In this document: positions 15,457 through 22,581 of the stretch, in pieces | How positions within the stretch are numbered: position 1 is the stretch's first letter | How the letters are laid out: the number at the start of each line of letters is the position of its first letter | IMG/VR virus record: IMGVR_UViG_3300027704_000179 | Location: 1-22,581 of that record | Reading direction: 5' to 3' (one strand) | Length of the DNA: 22,581 nucleotides | DNA from: a virus | Notes under the pieces: model-generated | Seen by the model: the letters and a program-made list of their open reading frames with translations, nothing else | What the model was told of the DNA's origin: nothing | Databases searched by the model: none | Program-made: the position numbers and the translations under genes

Positions 15457-16221
15457 TTATTGTAACTTTTTCTCAATTGTTTTGAAAACTTCTACGCCTT
15501 CGTCAGTCTTGAACCATGCAGCCATTGCTGAATATGGATTTTCGTCAAAAGGAACAGTCATTAATTTTCTATTATTTGATCCCCATAAAAATTCTCGTTG
15601 ATCTTGTGATAGTTTAATAATGTTTCTTTCAACAGCAACGATAGCAACGTTTCTTAATCCTACGTTTTCGTCGTTAGCTATTGATAAAAAGCTAGCTGGA
15701 TTCTTTTTAGCCATTCTAATTATATCTCTTCTTAACTCTTTTGAGGTTAAATCTTTGACTGTTGTTCCAAGCTCTACTCTAAGTACTGCTTCAGCGTGAT
15801 CAATTTCCATTGCTTTGGCAGCATTCATTGCGTCTAATTGTAAATTAATATCTTCTAATTCATCTTTAGCAACTTCATCAGCTTTCCATTCAGTATATAC
15901 AGCTCCATTTCTAGGATGATATAATGAAAGTAATTTTTGTAAGTTTTGTTTTTCTTTAGGTACGGCCAAAACACCGTCTTCAAATATAATGTGACCTAGT
16001 ATGGCTTCACCCTTTTGTTCATCAACAAACGGTGAATTCATGTTAGTCGCATATCTTAATTCTCTTTGTTCTCCTTTACTTTCGTCAAACCATAATAAGT
16101 TATGGCGTCTGGAGTTTTTTGAACCTAAAGTATATGTTAATGGCTCTGCACCATTTAATAGAAAATATCTTCTATCTTTTATCTCCCATTTAGGGGCTTG
16201 TATTTCTTTTGTCTTTGACAT
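15457..16221 (-). CDS. Conserved-looking phage protein of unknown function (254 aa)
   Basis: No family with a known role was recognised. The protein is soluble and has no signal peptide or membrane span. Residues 10-30 (PKWEIKDRRYFLLNGAEPLT) and 34-60 are beta-like and basic (KNSRRHNLLWFDESKGEQRE). Residues 64-115 contain NSPFVDEQKGEAILGHIIFE and LQKLLSLYHP. Residues 117-150 form an acidic Ala/Glu/Asp-rich helix, and 150-254 are helical with KELRRDIIRMAKKNP and a C-terminal YSAMAAWFKTDEGVEVFKTI. The gene sits directly after the major capsid gene, in the slot where many phages encode a minor head, decoration or head-completion protein. It is bounded by stem-loops on both sides and has a TATTA tandem leader, so its expression may differ from its neighbours. 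Start ATG 16221, stop TAA. Confidence 0.8.
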   Translation of the reverse strand: MSKTKEIQAPKWEIKDRRYFLLNGAEPLTYTLGSKNSRRHNLLWFDESKGEQRELRYATNMNSPFVDEQKGEAILGHIIFEDGVLAVPKEKQNLQKLLSLYHPRNGAVYTEWKADEVAKDELEDINLQLDAMNAAKAMEIDHAEAVLRVELGTTVKDLTSKELRRDIIRMAKKNPASFLSIANDENVGLRNVAIVAVERNIIKLSQDQREFLWGSNNRKLMTVPFDENPYSAMAAWFKTDEGVEVFKTIEKKLQ

Positions 16222-16239
16222 AATATAATATAATATAAT
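16222..16239 (-). promoter_or_regulatory. 5-base A/T tandem repeat directly before start codon
   Basis: On the minus strand the leader is a run of TATTA units ending at the ATG (TTATATTATATTATATTATG including the start). The same 20 bases occur in front of the scaffold-like gene at 19007. There is no Shine-Dalgarno sequence. Confidence 0.5.
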
Positions 16240-16255
16240 TAGTAAAAATAAAGAG

Positions 16256-16280
16256 TATCCCTGCCAATAAGACAGGGATA
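16256..16280 (-). terminator. Terminator-like hairpin after the major capsid gene
   Basis: TATCCCTG (16256-16263) and CAGGGATA (16273-16280) form a perfect 8-base-pair stem with a 9-base loop. It lies 15 bases after the capsid gene's stop. In the minus-strand transcript the stem is followed by CUCUUUAUUUUUAC, which is U-rich but starts three bases away from the stem and is broken by A. This suggests a partial intrinsic terminator that lowers read-through, or a 3' stabilising stem. Confidence 0.6.
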
Positions 16281-16295
16281 AACTTTAAAGCAATC

Positions 16296-17807
16296 TTAGT
16301 TTTGGAATAATACGAAATTATTCGCAGCTTGAGTAACTAAACATCTTTCAGACAACCAGTTAACTTGCATAGCATCTAATGCAGTAGTGTAAGCACCACC
16401 TGCAGATCCCGTGATCCAGTTTTTGTATCGTCTGTCTTCTGTTTGAGAAGCTCTATATCTAACGTGCAAGAATGGTCTTCTTATGTTAGTACCAAGTTGT
16501 TGGTCATACACAGTTGAAGTTCCAGCAGGTATTAATACACCTTCAATATTACTTACGGCAACAGCACCTCTTGTAGAAGCATCGTTTAAGTATTTCCAGC
16601 TAGTTTTGTAGAAGTCATAAGAACCTCTTCTGAAACCAGAAAAACCTAGATTAAGAGCCATATCTTCAGAGTTTTCAAATAAACCATAAGCAGTACCTCC
16701 AGCTTGTCCAGCAGAGATTTGCCCTAGCATATCATCAAAGTCTAAATCAAGACCTCTATTTAAGAAAAGCATGTTTTCTTCGATAGCTCCTTGAGTGTCA
16801 AGATTCTTAAGTACTTGATCAAAATCAGAAATACCAGTACCTCCAGAAAAACCAGACATAATGTTACCTCTTTGTTGAATAGCAGCAAAAAGACCTTGAG
16901 TACCATGTGCAACAGCAGCACCACCAGCGGCAGTAAATCCTGGTACACCAACAGAACTGTTAGCAAAATTAACTCCTGCAGCAGCAGCAGCTAGTTCACC
17001 TTCAACCATAGCCATTTCTAGGTAGTCATCAAATCTTAGTCTTGTTTCAGACTCAGACTTTAGATACCATAAGTATCCTGACGTACCATCTTCAGTGGCA
17101 ACATCTACCCAACCGATTTGAGCCATATCAGAACCGTTTATTTGAAACGAATCTTTTATGATAATTGGTTGATTAGCGAATTGCGTGAAAGAAGGTTGGA
17201 TTGATTTAACAGATCCAGCAGCAGGAGCAGCGCCTTGAGCAGTAGCTCCAACAGTACCTTTTGCAAATACAGAACCGTATACAAACATTTTCAAGTTAGT
17301 TGCTTGAGGAGCAGCAGCTTGATTTCCTAGTGCATCCCAGTTAGCAGCTTGAAAAGGGTAACATGTAATTTGAGCTAAAGGACCAGCAATTTGTTGGCTA
17401 ATACCTACAACACCTTTTACTGTAACTCCAGTAGCTGGATTCATTATTACAATAGTATCATTTGCAAAAATTGCATTTTGAACTGTAGCTGTTATTGGAA
17501 AAGTAAATACAACTCCAGCGGCTCCAGCAGCAGCAACTAACGTTACACTGTTGTAAGCTACGTGCAGTCTATTTTGCTCTGACCATATAACTTGATCAGA
17601 TGTCATTGGCATTTCAGCGCCAACCATACGTAAGAAACCGTTTAAAGTTCTGTTTCCGTATCTTTCTACCTCAGATTCATATACTTCAGGTAGGTATTGC
17701 TGTACAAAGTCATTTGCACCAGCGTTAAATGCTAGATAGTTATTAGCTAGCAATAATTGTTGTTGAGAAGGTATAATACTTCCAAACACAGGAGAAATTT
17801 GTCCCAT
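16296..17807 (-). CDS. Major capsid protein (503 aa)
   Basis: Position between a scaffold-like gene and the connector genes, length and composition (Ala/Gly/Asn/Gln-rich, no Lys/Glu clusters, no signal peptide) fit an HK97-fold shell protein. Residues 1-65 (FGSIIPSQQQLLLANNYLAF, then VYESEVERYGNRTLNGFLRM) form a helical N-arm. Residues 66-180 are a beta-rich part that may be the E-loop or an insertion and includes a stretch vaguely like the PGM module (105-160). Residues 205-275 and 370-503 hold the likely P- and A-domain strands and helices, with YDFYKTSWKYLNDASTRGAV and RRPFLHVRYRASQTEDRRYK. There is no evident protease or decoration fusion. The start is ATG 17807 with the leader AACAATTAATTATT. 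A terminator-like hairpin follows the stop, consistent with high expression. The call rests on synteny and general character rather than a decisive motif. Confidence 0.85.
   Translation of the reverse strand: MGQISPVFGSIIPSQQQLLLANNYLAFNAGANDFVQQYLPEVYESEVERYGNRTLNGFLRMVGAEMPMTSDQVIWSEQNRLHVAYNSVTLVAAAGAAGVVFTFPITATVQNAIFANDTIVIMNPATGVTVKGVVGISQQIAGPLAQITCYPFQAANWDALGNQAAAPQATNLKMFVYGSVFAKGTVGATAQGAAPAAGSVKSIQPSFTQFANQPIIIKDSFQINGSDMAQIGWVDVATEDGTSGYLWYLKSESETRLRFDDYLEMAMVEGELAAAAAGVNFANSSVGVPGFTAAGGAAVAHGTQGLFAAIQQRGNIMSGFSGGTGISDFDQVLKNLDTQGAIEENMLFLNRGLDLDFDDMLGQISAGQAGGTAYGLFENSEDMALNLGFSGFRRGSYDFYKTSWKYLNDASTRGAVAVSNIEGVLIPAGTSTVYDQQLGTNIRRPFLHVRYRASQTEDRRYKNWITGSAGGAYTTALDAMQVNWLSERCLVTQAANNFVLFQN
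17328..17495 (-). repeat. Possible distant copy of the recurrent beta module in the capsid protein
   Basis: Residues about 105-160. NDTIVIMNPATGVTVKGVVG, then SQQIAGPLAQITCYPF has the same strand spacing as the tail copies but lacks the PGM turn. It may simply be an ordinary capsid beta hairpin. Confidence 0.2.
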
Positions 17808-17828
17808 AATAATTAATTGTTTTTAGTT

Positions 17829-19007
17829 TTAGTTAAATTTTCTTGTTTTTATCTTCAATTTAGAAGAATCAAGTCCACTGATAGCTTTAACTTTTAATCC
17901 ACCAACAAATACTTCGGAGTTAGGAGTAGCCCTAATATCTTCTGATAAGTTTTTAGATTTTGCAACAATATTTTTAGTAGCGTCGGATTTACCTTGCTCA
18001 TAAAAATGCTTAGCAATTGAGTCAATATTATCAGCAGCATACATAGCTTTATGATAACCTTTAACATCTTTAACGTTTCCTTTTTCATCTAAGAACTTCT
18101 TAATTATATTAGAAACATTTGATTGTTTAGTTGCAACCTCATTAGGATCTTTAACTCCATATCTAAATTTCTTTTCTCCTAAATCGATATCAAAACCTTT
18201 GAAATCTGTAGAAAAATAATCTTTAGTTTGAGTTTTAAAATTCTCATGTAGTTGCTTAGCAGTATCTTGCTCTTCATTATAGCGGTTGAAAAAATCCATA
18301 GCTTTTTGTTGGTCTTGTGTCGTACCAGGTCTCAACTTGATTTCCTCGTAATATTGACTTTTTAAACCTTCTAAATGCTTGCGGGCCTTCGCAACCTCTT
18401 CTTTATAGGCGAGTTTCGCTTTTCTTACGTCTCGCTCTTCATCAACTTCTTCATCATACGAAAAATTATCTTCAATCATGAAATTAATTTCGCTTGAATC
18501 TAAGTGTGATTTAGTATTTCTATAATACTCTTTTAATAGAGCATCATTATCTACATTAGAATAGTCAGCGTTTAATCTAACATAGTCATCTAATGTTCCA
18601 CCTGTTTCTTTCATAAAGTTTATAACTTTCTCTATGTTTTCAGGTAATTGAGCTACTTCTCTTATTTCTTCTTGAGTAGGAGTAATAAGTTTTTGCTCTA
18701 TTTTTTCACCTATTTCTTCTATTTGCTCTTCAACAATTTCTTTAATAGGTTTTACTTCTTTTTCTTTAATTTCAGAAACCGGGCTGGACTCTGGTACTGG
18801 TTCGTCCACTTTAGGGCTATCTCCGGTTTGTTCGCCCACAACCACTTTCTCTGTTTTTCCGACTGGAATGGCATTTGTTTCTGTTTTAAGTTCTTCTGTT
18901 TTTTTAGATAAATCGACTTTAATAATGTTGTTGTCTTTTTTGTCTAATTGTTTTGGCTTTTTAGATTTAATCTTAAAAGACCCTTCTTGTTTTACTTCTG
19001 TTGACAT
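17829..19007 (-). CDS. Probable capsid scaffolding protein (392 aa)
   Basis: The location between portal and major capsid genes is the usual place of the scaffold. Composition fits: about residues 1-120 are extremely Lys/Glu/Val/Pro-rich and disordered, residues 80-130 contain a helical KEIVEEQIEEIGEKIEQK stretch, and 195-265 form an acidic/basic helical region (ERDVRKAKLAYKEEVAKARK) likely to be a coiled coil. Residues 120-150 (LPENIEKVINFMKETGGTLD) resemble a block I associate with scaffold-like proteins of aquatic phages. The C-terminus is short and basic (KLKIKTRKFN), which could bind the shell electrostatically, as in other scaffolds. No protease domain is seen. Start ATG 19007 behind a TATTA tandem leader, 30 bases after the portal stop. 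Stop TAA, 21 bases before the capsid start. Confidence 0.78.
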   Translation of the reverse strand: MSTEVKQEGSFKIKSKKPKQLDKKDNNIIKVDLSKKTEELKTETNAIPVGKTEKVVVGEQTGDSPKVDEPVPESSPVSEIKEKEVKPIKEIVEEQIEEIGEKIEQKLITPTQEEIREVAQLPENIEKVINFMKETGGTLDDYVRLNADYSNVDNDALLKEYYRNTKSHLDSSEINFMIEDNFSYDEEVDEERDVRKAKLAYKEEVAKARKHLEGLKSQYYEEIKLRPGTTQDQQKAMDFFNRYNEEQDTAKQLHENFKTQTKDYFSTDFKGFDIDLGEKKFRYGVKDPNEVATKQSNVSNIIKKFLDEKGNVKDVKGYHKAMYAADNIDSIAKHFYEQGKSDATKNIVAKSKNLSEDIRATPNSEVFVGGLKVKAISGLDSSKLKIKTRKFN

Positions 19008-19024
19008 AATATAATATAATATAA
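19008..19024 (-). promoter_or_regulatory. 5-base A/T tandem repeat directly before start codon
   Basis: The minus-strand leader TTATATTATATTATATT abuts the ATG at 19007 and matches the leader of the gene starting at 16221 over the last 20 bases including the start codon. Confidence 0.5.
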
Positions 19025-19037
19025 ATTAATAATAAGT

Positions 19038-21443
19038 TTAGTTCATAAATTGATCTAAACCAAACCCGTCTAGGTTATCATTACCTGCGGATTCAAAATC
19101 GGTGGGTAAACCATCGTTTTGTCTTTGACTAATCATTTCTGATTGTTGTGTCGCTTGTAGTTTTGTTCTTTTATCTTTACGATCTTCAATGAATTTTTCT
19201 TTTTCTCCTACGCCAGCACTTGTTTGTTTAGCTAACTGAAGATCATATTGAAATTGTTCAGCCATAATTTGTTTTTTAATCAAAGCTTCTTGTTCCATCC
19301 TCTGTATTTCAAACTGAGACTTTGCTTGTTCAATTTGTATTTCTGTTTGAGCTAAAGCTTGTTGTTTTTCAACTTCATTCATAGCCGCTTGCTCTGCCGC
19401 TTTAGCATTTGCTTCACCTTGAGCAGCGATCATTGCTTTTTGATTTGCTTGATCTTGCTCTTGTTTCTGCTTTCTCTTAAGTTTAAGCATTTGATTAGCT
19501 AACTTAATATTTTTTATTTGACGTATATCTATTGCGTCTTCTAAGTCAATACCTTGAGTTTGCAATGCTACTTGTATATTTTGTTCTAATTGAGCTTGCT
19601 CTTCATCATCAGGCTCTAATTCTAAAAATATACCAAAATCATGAAGATTTAAGTTTTGTATTTCTTTTAAAGTTTCTACATTATAAACAGAGATACTTTC
19701 TTTTAAAGAATCTGCTGTTAAAGGAAAATCTAAAGCGTCGGCAACTCTTAATGAAATGTTTTCACATGTTCGAAGTGTTAAATATAAACCCGCATCTAAT
19801 ATATGTTTTGTAGCTATGTTTGAAGCGTTAGCAGCCATTTTTTGTAACCCAACTAAAGAATCTTTATCTGGTTGACTACCATCTCTAGCTTCGTTCAAAC
19901 CGGTAACATCTCTTATCATCTGTAAGTAGTATTGATAAGTCTGTATTAAAGCTTGTATCTTTGCGTTACCACTAGATGATTGTAATTCTTGTATTGGTAC
20001 TTTACCTCTATTAGGATCACCATCTTGTGTTAAGCTTCTACCAACAATACTACCAGTTTGGAAATACATGTTCAAAGCTTCTTGTGGATTATAATTAGTG
20101 CCATTACCTAAATCAACCTCAGCTAAACCATCAACATCAACGAATACACCATCTGGAACCATACGTTGAATTACTTGTTGTAATTTTAACGATGTTAATT
20201 GTATCATATCAGCAAAACTAGTAATACGACTTACTAAAGATTCTATACGACCTTGATATAAGTTAGGTGCGCACATGTTGTAATTCATGTTAACCTTAGT
20301 AGTGTCAGCGGTGGGTCTAGTCATATTCTTAGCTAGTTTCCACTCTAGCATTTGTGGAACACCCATAACTTTAGCTCCGCTAAATAATACCTCTATGCTT
20401 CTTGAAACTCTATTAAAATTATCACTTTCTGGTGGATTAAAAGTATCTGGCTTTTGTAATGTTTTTTCTAAACCTTGATCTGTTCTTTTTATTTTAAAAA
20501 CTTGATCAATAAACGTTTTATATTCAAAAAATAATACTTGAACTAAATCATTGTCATAATTAGGATTAGCTATATAACCATCACGACCAGGATATCTAAC
20601 CATTTGCTCCATTTCTTCATCTGTAAGATATGGAAATCTTTTTTTGATTTCAGCTAAAGTCATAGACTTTATTTCACCTACATAATAAACATCTTCAAAA
20701 TTAGGATCATTAGTATATGAATAAACTAAATTAGCTGGATCTACGTAATCTACTACAACACCATTAGATTTATTAAACGAAGTTTTAACAGCTCCTATAC
20801 CTATAGTTGTTATATCCTCAATAACTCTTTTTTTAGTTAAAAAGTATTTATTATTAGCCAATACAGTATTAATAACTTCTTCTTCTGCTATTTCAATAGA
20901 CTGCTTATAACTCAATTGCATGTGAAGCTCTAATTCTTCTTTTGTTCTAGGTAGGTCTGCAGGTGGTATATTAGAACTAGCAAAGTTTTGCCCAGTTGTT
21001 TGTTTTGCTTTTTCTATTAAATCCTGAGAATACATATCCTTTACAATATTCGATGCATATTCAGTTCTTAATTTTAATGATTGCGGATCTTGTGAATAAG
21101 CTTTTATATCATAATCCTTAGAAGCTATACCATTAACAACTATATCTACAAACTTAGGTATAATAGGTACTGGTTTCCAATCTAAATTTAAATAAGACAA
21201 ATCACCATTAATAGATAATTCATCTTTATATTTTTGAACACTCTGTTCTCCTCTAGCATATAATCTAAGATTATGAAACTGCTGATAACCTGTATTCCAT
21301 CTACTTCCATTTACTCTTCCTCCTCTAAACCATTCGTATTCAATAGCTTGCCCAACCAACAAACCATATTCTTCAGTTTTCTTTTCCCCTTCAGATACCA
21401 TCTGACTTGGAAACGCACTATTGATACCAGTGTTTAATTTCAT
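19038..21443 (-). CDS. Portal protein (801 aa)
   Basis: This is the dodecameric channel at the capsid vertex through which TerL drives DNA. It follows TerL with an ATGA 4-base overlap (translational coupling). Portal-like features include WKPVPIIPKFVDIVVNGIAS (residues 89-108), AEEEVINTVLANNKYFLTKK (186-205), ITTIGIGAVKTSF (211-223) with VDYVDPANLVYSYTNDP (231-247), a long helical stem region around 398-430, and RDVTGLNEARDGSQPDKDSL (511-530) then KMAANASNIATKHI (535-548), a block seen in portals of aquatic podoviruses. Residues about 610-780 form a Gln/Glu/Ala/Lys-rich coiled coil, probably the barrel or an internal extension, and the acidic C-terminus reads DNLDGFGLDQFMN. The length is larger than most portals (400-600) but is matched in several podovirus groups. 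Start ATG 21443; stop TAA. Confidence 0.9.
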   Translation of the reverse strand: MKLNTGINSAFPSQMVSEGEKKTEEYGLLVGQAIEYEWFRGGRVNGSRWNTGYQQFHNLRLYARGEQSVQKYKDELSINGDLSYLNLDWKPVPIIPKFVDIVVNGIASKDYDIKAYSQDPQSLKLRTEYASNIVKDMYSQDLIEKAKQTTGQNFASSNIPPADLPRTKEELELHMQLSYKQSIEIAEEEVINTVLANNKYFLTKKRVIEDITTIGIGAVKTSFNKSNGVVVDYVDPANLVYSYTNDPNFEDVYYVGEIKSMTLAEIKKRFPYLTDEEMEQMVRYPGRDGYIANPNYDNDLVQVLFFEYKTFIDQVFKIKRTDQGLEKTLQKPDTFNPPESDNFNRVSRSIEVLFSGAKVMGVPQMLEWKLAKNMTRPTADTTKVNMNYNMCAPNLYQGRIESLVSRITSFADMIQLTSLKLQQVIQRMVPDGVFVDVDGLAEVDLGNGTNYNPQEALNMYFQTGSIVGRSLTQDGDPNRGKVPIQELQSSSGNAKIQALIQTYQYYLQMIRDVTGLNEARDGSQPDKDSLVGLQKMAANASNIATKHILDAGLYLTLRTCENISLRVADALDFPLTADSLKESISVYNVETLKEIQNLNLHDFGIFLELEPDDEEQAQLEQNIQVALQTQGIDLEDAIDIRQIKNIKLANQMLKLKRKQKQEQDQANQKAMIAAQGEANAKAAEQAAMNEVEKQQALAQTEIQIEQAKSQFEIQRMEQEALIKKQIMAEQFQYDLQLAKQTSAGVGEKEKFIEDRKDKRTKLQATQQSEMISQRQNDGLPTDFESAGNDNLDGFGLDQFMN

Positions 21444-22581
21444 CTATTAATTATTTTTGATTCATTGCCTCTATTGTCATACTTTGAAAAACTTAAATTC
21501 AAAGGTTCTTTCACTGTTTCGGCAACGGGTCTATATTTATTTTTATTACAAGCCATGATTGCAAGTCCCGAACTAATCGAAGCATCATGCTTAGTTCTAT
21601 CATTTATATTAAAAGCTGCCCAATCTTCAAGTGTTCTTTGAAAATACATTGTCCCATATTGTTCGTTATTGTAACCTACGAACATTTCTATATACGCTTC
21701 AATAGCTGCTGCATGAGCTTGCTTAACATCTTGACTAGAATTTGGAATACCACCTATTTCTTTTTCTGTCACAGATAGTTTGTACATAGTCTTATCTGGT
21801 CTATTCATTGCAAAACCTCTATAACCTCTTCTTTTAAAATGATATAATAGTCTTGGTTTATTGTTCTCCGCAAGTATTGGCATGCCATAAAATACACAAG
21901 CCATTAATACATCTTCAAAAAATATTTCAGCAGTTGGAGGTCTTGATATATATTCTAAAAAAAATAAATTAGGTGGAGCATTTTCCATACTAAATTTTGT
22001 TAAACCATGAAGCGATCCTTTAGATCCTCTTCCGTCCACTGTTCCAGATATATCATATGAATCACAACCAAAAGCTCCCATGTGTTCATTACCAGGAAAT
22101 TTATTTCCATTTTTTATTATTATTCTATTTTGTTGAGATTTGTCAGGAACCCAAGAGACCATAAATCTACCTTGTTTACTAGGAACAAATCTAACGCTTG
22201 TATCTTTAATCCCATCTTCCCATTGAAAATTACCCTGAGTAACAACCCCTGAATGTCTTAAGTCTTCATTATAATCTATTTGTTCGTAAATCTTAGTTAG
22301 ATTAAATAAAGATTGTTTTGTTTCATCTCTGAACGCATGTTTCTCTGTGCGTGGAAATTGTCGATATAATTCATTAAGTCCATCAGAGTCTTCCTTAAGA
22401 CCCTCTACTTCATTCTCCCAGTGTTCAATGACGCCAATTTCAATCTCTTGGTCATCAACTCCATAAGTTTTGGATTTTGGAGTTTCAAAGACAGGGTATC
22501 CATAAGAATCAATGTATCCTTCGTAGTTCCATTCCATAGGTATGAACAAGCTATATAATCCTGAGCGAGTCTGTCCATTGC
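21440..22581 (-). CDS. terL: Terminase large subunit, C-terminal part (5' end beyond window)
   Basis: The frame is open to the right edge; 379 residues are visible, starting NGQTRSGLYSLFIPMEWNYE. The TTG at 22549 is internal and not a start. The visible part begins in the end of the packaging ATPase: LYRQFPRTEKHAF (visible residues 71-83) is the conserved segment after the ATPase core. The Walker A and B motifs lie outside the window. The RNase H-like nuclease follows: GAFGCDSYDISGTVDG with probable metal ligand Asp173, PILAENNKP with Glu238, RRGYRGFAM, and DRTKHDASISSGLAIMA with Asp332. The three acidic positions fit the two-metal site of TerL nucleases. The enzyme cuts concatemeric DNA and pumps it through the portal. 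The stop TGA overlaps the portal ATG by 4 bases. Confidence 0.92.
   Translation of the reverse strand, partial: NGQTRSGLYSLFIPMEWNYEGYIDSYGYPVFETPKSKTYGVDDQEIEIGVIEHWENEVEGLKEDSDGLNELYRQFPRTEKHAFRDETKQSLFNLTKIYEQIDYNEDLRHSGVVTQGNFQWEDGIKDTSVRFVPSKQGRFMVSWVPDKSQQNRIIIKNGNKFPGNEHMGAFGCDSYDISGTVDGRGSKGSLHGLTKFSMENAPPNLFFLEYISRPPTAEIFFEDVLMACVFYGMPILAENNKPRLLYHFKRRGYRGFAMNRPDKTMYKLSVTEKEIGGIPNSSQDVKQAHAAAIEAYIEMFVGYNNEQYGTMYFQRTLEDWAAFNINDRTKHDASISSGLAIMACNKNKYRPVAETVKEPLNLSFSKYDNRGNESKIINR

Noticed and set aside
16760-16966. Leu/Val-rich minus-strand frame of 68 residues inside the capsid gene
   Set aside because: It is an out-of-frame reading of Ala/Gly-rich capsid codons with no leader of its own.
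18780-18860. Less A/T-rich patch in the scaffold gene as a sign of recent transfer
   Set aside because: It encodes a Pro/Gly/Val/Glu-rich linker whose amino acids force G/C-containing codons, which is explanation enough.
18648-18911. Plus-strand frame of 87 Phe/Tyr-rich residues
   Set aside because: It is the antisense reading of Glu/Lys-rich scaffold codons and not a membrane protein gene.
21440-22549. TTG at 22549 as the start of the terminase gene
   Set aside because: The same frame stays open to the right edge, and the upstream residues (TRSGLYSL) continue a terminase-like sequence. The gene is simply cut by the window.

Overview
The window is a compact block of tailed-phage virion genes. 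Twelve genes and two edge-truncated ends lie end to end, all read right to left on the minus strand. The base composition is strongly A+T-rich. The longest gap between genes is 74 bases, so no stretch over 300 bases lacks a gene. I saw no tRNA, rRNA, CRISPR array, integrase, transposase, lysis gene or replication gene.

In transcription order (from the right edge leftward) the genes are: large terminase (3' part only), portal, probable scaffold, major capsid protein, a conserved protein of unknown role, two connector or ring-type proteins, a giant 1593-residue tail protein and its 537-residue partner, a small GNAT-like acetyltransferase, two probable internal (ejected) virion proteins, and a very large protein that runs off the left edge. 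There is no tail tube, sheath or tape-measure candidate. Together with the large Ala/Gln/Lys-rich internal proteins at the end, this points to a short-tailed (podovirus-like) particle.

No start is preceded by a convincing Shine-Dalgarno sequence. Instead the upstream bases are almost pure A/T, and four starts sit directly behind perfect 5-base A/T tandem repeats. Such leaders are typical of Bacteroidota genes, so a Bacteroidota (possibly marine flavobacterial) host is my inference. The gene order and large portal recall crAss-like and related aquatic podoviruses, but I cannot establish that without a search.

TerL, portal, scaffold and capsid would build and fill the head. The 475- and 385-residue proteins would form the connector rings. 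The 1593- and 537-residue proteins would form the tail nozzle and probably host-contact surfaces. The last three large proteins are probably packaged cargo. A terminator-like hairpin just after the capsid gene could set its transcript level above the downstream genes.

The most striking observation is a divergent, roughly 45-65-residue beta-rich module (signature: Pro-Gly-Met turn, then a Ser-Val-x-Ser strand, then a hydrophobic strand) that recurs in at least four consecutive tail and connector genes, with several copies in the 1593-residue protein and a possible one in the capsid protein.
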